From Mycolicibacillus koreensis (lineage in GTDB: Bacteria; Actinomycetota; Actinomycetes; Mycobacteriales; Mycobacteriaceae), in assembly GCF_002104795.1 (NCBI RefSeq), contig NZ_NCXO01000002.1, positions 62,001 through 126,000 of the forward strand: 64,000 nucleotides of DNA, in the 5' to 3' direction. A program made the position numbers and the translations under genes. The notes under the pieces are model-generated. The model was not told the origin of the DNA, did no database searches, and saw only the letters and a list, made by a program, of their open reading frames with translations. Shown here piece by piece: positions 59,836 to 64,000 of this stretch (the stretch's first letter is position 1; every line of letters begins with the position of its first letter).

Positions 59836-61941
59836 GTGGCACAGAAGGACGTGCTGACCGACCTGAACAAGGTCCGCAACATCGGCATCATGGCGCACAT
59901 CGACGCCGGCAAGACGACGACGACCGAACGAATCCTGTTCTACACCGGCGTCAACTACAAGATGGGCGAGACCCACGACGGCGCCTCGACCACCGACTGG
60001 ATGGAACAGGAGCAGGAGCGCGGGATCACCATCACCTCCGCGGCGGTCACCTGCTTCTGGAACGACAACCAGATCAACATCATCGACACCCCCGGCCACG
60101 TCGACTTCACCGTCGAGGTGGAGCGGTCGCTGCGGGTGCTCGACGGTGCGGTCGCGGTGTTCGACGGCAAAGAGGGCGTGGAGCCGCAGTCCGAGCAGGT
60201 GTGGCGCCAGGCCGACAAGTACGACGTGCCGCGGATCTGCTTCGTCAACAAGATGGACAAGCTCGGTGCGGACTTCTACTTCACCGTCGGCACCATCAAG
60301 GACCGCCTCGGCGCCAAGCCGCTGGTCATCCAGCTGCCGATCGGTGCGGAGAACGACTTCGAAGGCGTCGTCGACCTGGTCGAGATGACCGCCAAGGTGT
60401 GGCGCGGCGAGACCAAGATGGGCGAGACCTACGAGACCGTCGAGATCCCCGCCGAGCTCGCCGACAAGGTCGAGCAGTACCGCGGTGAGCTGCTCGAGGC
60501 GGTCGCCGAGACCGACGAGGCGCTGCTGGAGAAGTACCTGGGCGGGGAGGAACTCACCGTCGAGGAGGTCAAGGGCGCGATCCGCAAACTGACCGTCTCC
60601 AGCGAGATGTACCCGGTGCTGTGCGGCAGTGCGTTCAAGAACAAGGGCGTCCAGCCGATGCTCGACGCGGTCATCGACTACCTGCCGTCGCCGCTGGACG
60701 TCGAGTCGGTGCGCGGCCACGTGCCCGGCGACGAGGACCAGGAGATCTTCCGCAAGCCGTCGGTCGACGAGCCGTTCTCGGCGCTGGCGTTCAAGATCGC
60801 CGTGCACCCGTTCTTCGGCAAGCTGACCTATGTGCGGGTCTACTCCGGCAAGGTCGACTCCGGTGCGCAGGTCGTCAACTCCACCAAGGGCAAAAAGGAG
60901 CGGCTGGGCAAGCTGTTCCAGATGCACTCCAACAAGGAGAACCCGGTGGAGTCGGCGTCGGCCGGCCACATCTACGCGGTGATCGGACTGAAGGACACCA
61001 CCACCGGCGACACCCTCAGCGACGCCAACAAGCAGATCGTGCTGGAGTCGATGACGTTCCCGGACCCGGTCATCGAGGTCGCCATCGAGCCGAAGACCAA
61101 GAGCGACCAGGAGAAGCTGTCGCTGGCGATCCAGAAGCTCGCCGAGGAAGACCCCACCTTCAAGGTGCACCTGGACGCCGAGACCGGCCAGACCGTCATC
61201 GGCGGGATGGGCGAGCTGCACCTGGACATCCTCGTCGACCGGATGCGCCGCGAGTTCAAGGTCGAGGCCAACGTCGGTAAGCCGCAGGTGGCCTACCGCG
61301 AGACCATCAAGCGCAAGGTGGAGAACGTCGAGTTCACCCACAAGAAGCAGACCGGTGGCTCGGGGCAGTTCGCCAAGGTCATCATCACCTTGGAGCCGTT
61401 CACCGACGAGGAGGGCGCGACCTACGAGTTCGAGAACAAGGTCACCGGGGGGCGCATCCCGCGCGAGTACATCCCGTCGGTGGACGCCGGGGCGCAGGAC
61501 GCCATGCAGTACGGCGTGCTGGCCGGCTACCCGCTGGTGAACCTCAAGCTCACCCTGCTCGACGGCGCGTACCACGACGTCGACTCCTCGGAGATGGCGT
61601 TCAAGATCGCCGGCTCCCAGGTTTTGAAGAAGGCCGCGACGGCGGCCCAACCGGTCATCCTCGAGCCGATCATGGCTGTCGAGGTCACCACGCCCGAGGA
61701 GTACATGGGCGATGTGATCGGTGATTTGAACTCCCGCCGTGGCCAGATCCAGGCCATGGAAGAGCGCAGCGGTGCCCGCGTCGTCAAGGCGCACGTCCCG
61801 CTGTCGGAGATGTTCGGCTACGTCGGCGACCTGCGGTCGAAGTCACAGGGCCGGGCGAACTACACCATGGTGTTCGATTCCTACGCCGAAGTGCCGGCGC
61901 AGGTGTCGAAGGAGATCATCGCCAAGGCGACGGGGGAGTGA
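59836..61941 (+). CDS. fusA: Elongation factor G
   Basis: 701 residues. G1 [20 protein letters not shown], switch I/II region [16 protein letters not shown] and [28 protein letters not shown] (G4). Domains II-V follow, with domain [15 protein letters not shown] and the C-terminal [20 protein letters not shown]. It drives ribosomal translocation. The GTG start has only weak purine-rich sequence upstream. It lies 70 nt after rpsG in the str operon. Confidence 0.97.
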   Translation: MAQKDVLTDLNKVRNIGIMAHIDAGKTTTTERILFYTGVNYKMGETHDGASTTDWMEQEQERGITITSAAVTCFWNDNQINIIDTPGHVDFTVEVERSLRVLDGAVAVFDGKEGVEPQSEQVWRQADKYDVPRICFVNKMDKLGADFYFTVGTIKDRLGAKPLVIQLPIGAENDFEGVVDLVEMTAKVWRGETKMGETYETVEIPAELADKVEQYRGELLEAVAETDEALLEKYLGGEELTVEEVKGAIRKLTVSSEMYPVLCGSAFKNKGVQPMLDAVIDYLPSPLDVESVRGHVPGDEDQEIFRKPSVDEPFSALAFKIAVHPFFGKLTYVRVYSGKVDSGAQVVNSTKGKKERLGKLFQMHSNKENPVESASAGHIYAVIGLKDTTTGDTLSDANKQIVLESMTFPDPVIEVAIEPKTKSDQEKLSLAIQKLAEEDPTFKVHLDAETGQTVIGGMGELHLDILVDRMRREFKVEANVGKPQVAYRETIKRKVENVEFTHKKQTGGSGQFAKVIITLEPFTDEEGATYEFENKVTGGRIPREYIPSVDAGAQDAMQYGVLAGYPLVNLKLTLLDGAYHDVDSSEMAFKIAGSQVLKKAATAAQPVILEPIMAVEVTTPEEYMGDVIGDLNSRRGQIQAMEERSGARVVKAHVPLSEMFGYVGDLRSKSQGRANYTMVFDSYAEVPAQVSKEIIAKATGE

Positions 61942-61968
61942 GCACCCGCCCACGACACCGCACGACGA

Positions 61969-61998
61969 CGGGTGCATGAGCGTCCGCTGACGCACCCG
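61969..61998 (+). terminator. Hairpin between fusA and tuf
   Basis: Outer arms CGGGT/ACCCG (61969-61973, 61994-61998) and inner arms GCGTC/GACGC around CGCT, with a six-base bulge on the left side. It may attenuate read-through into tuf; it lies just before the tuf -10 box. Confidence 0.4.
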
Positions 61999-62001
61999 GA
62001 G

Positions 62002-62007
62002 TAATCT
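62002..62007 (+). promoter_or_regulatory. -10 element TAATCT of tuf
   Basis: TAATCT predicts transcription from about 62014 and a ~73-nt leader, so tuf may have its own promoter besides read-through from fusA. No clear -35 at the right distance. Confidence 0.5.
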
Positions 62008-62086
62008 TGCCCGGTCACTACCGCGGCACAACTGAAAACATCCACACTGCTGTAACAGGCACCAACAAGTCCAGGAGGACACAGAA

Positions 62087-63277
<1,191 letters not shown>

Positions 63278-63314
63278 GTTCAACGCAGGGCGCGAGCCCC
63301 TGGCGCGAGCCGAT

Positions 63315-63354
63315 GCGGAAGTCCCCGACACCATGGTGTGCCGGGGACTTTCGC
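63315..63354 (+). terminator. tuf terminator hairpin
   Basis: Arms GCGGAAGTCCCCG (63315-63327) and CGGGGACTTTCGC (63342-63354) pair throughout with one G-T. The interior contains the palindrome ACACCATGGTGT, extending the stem. It starts 38 nt after the tuf stop. Confidence 0.85.
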
Positions 63355-63403
63355 ATTCTGCGCGTCACGCCCTCGCCGACGGGTGGAACGTGTTGCAGTT
63401 TAG

Positions 63404-64000
<597 letters not shown>

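Overview
The window is a stretch of mycobacterial chromosome. It is GC-rich and carries a PPE protein, a fatty-acyl-AMP ligase, HadABC, mycolic acid methyltransferases, MceG/Mkl and a mycofactocin-type SDR. Gene order from recD to the SDR after tuf follows what I recall of Mycobacterium tuberculosis Rv0629c to Rv0687, with local gains and losses. All assignments come from reading the sequence and from memory of family members; no search was run.

Layout. (1) 1-8705, accessory: a truncated fatty-acyl-AMP ligase gene divergent from a Cys-containing HTH regulator, then a minus-strand group (universal stress protein, CYP136-like P450, membrane Ser/Thr kinase, methyltransferase), an SDR and a NYN/LOTUS protein. 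(2) 8776-17215: recC-recB-recD, coupled by 4-nt overlaps. (3) 17302-23502: a block absent between recC and echA3 in the M. tuberculosis order as I remember it. It holds a PIN toxin with a tiny upstream ORF, a methyltransferase, an orphan PPE-PPW protein, a CcdA/DsbF thiol-redox pair, cyanase and a patatin-like lipase. (4) 23512-32158: echA3, a membrane protein, a glyoxalase II-like hydrolase, tRNA-Thr and tRNA-Met, rpmG, hadABC, tRNA-Trp, secE-nusG-rplK-rplA, then one mycolate methyltransferase pseudogene and one intact copy. (5) 32286-39831: lipG-like hydrolase and ABC1 kinase, divergent from an alpha-mannosidase/ROK kinase pair. (6) 39860-50420: L10 leader, rplJ-rplL, mkl, rpoB, rpoC. (7) 50629-57367: nfo, fadE8, echA4, a PaaX-like regulator, echA5, two DUF3060 exported proteins and a TetR regulator. 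(8) 57472-64000: an MscS channel, rpsL-rpsG-fusA, tuf and the start of an SDR.

Functionally the window joins transcription/translation core genes, the FAS-II dehydratases and mycolate modification, DNA end processing and fatty-acid oxidation. At least ten genes look leaderless, with a TANNNT-like -10 element about 7 nt before the start codon. The rpoB rifampicin region and rpsL residues 43 and 88 read as wild type. I see no rRNA, CRISPR array, insertion sequence, prophage or obvious defence island. The items most worth a second look are the internally deleted mycolate methyltransferase that keeps its promoter, the VapC-like toxin with a 31-34 residue partner, the recC-echA3 block, the missing mmpS5-mmpL5 segment, and two strong intergenic palindromic structures at 50486-50550 and 51481-51552.
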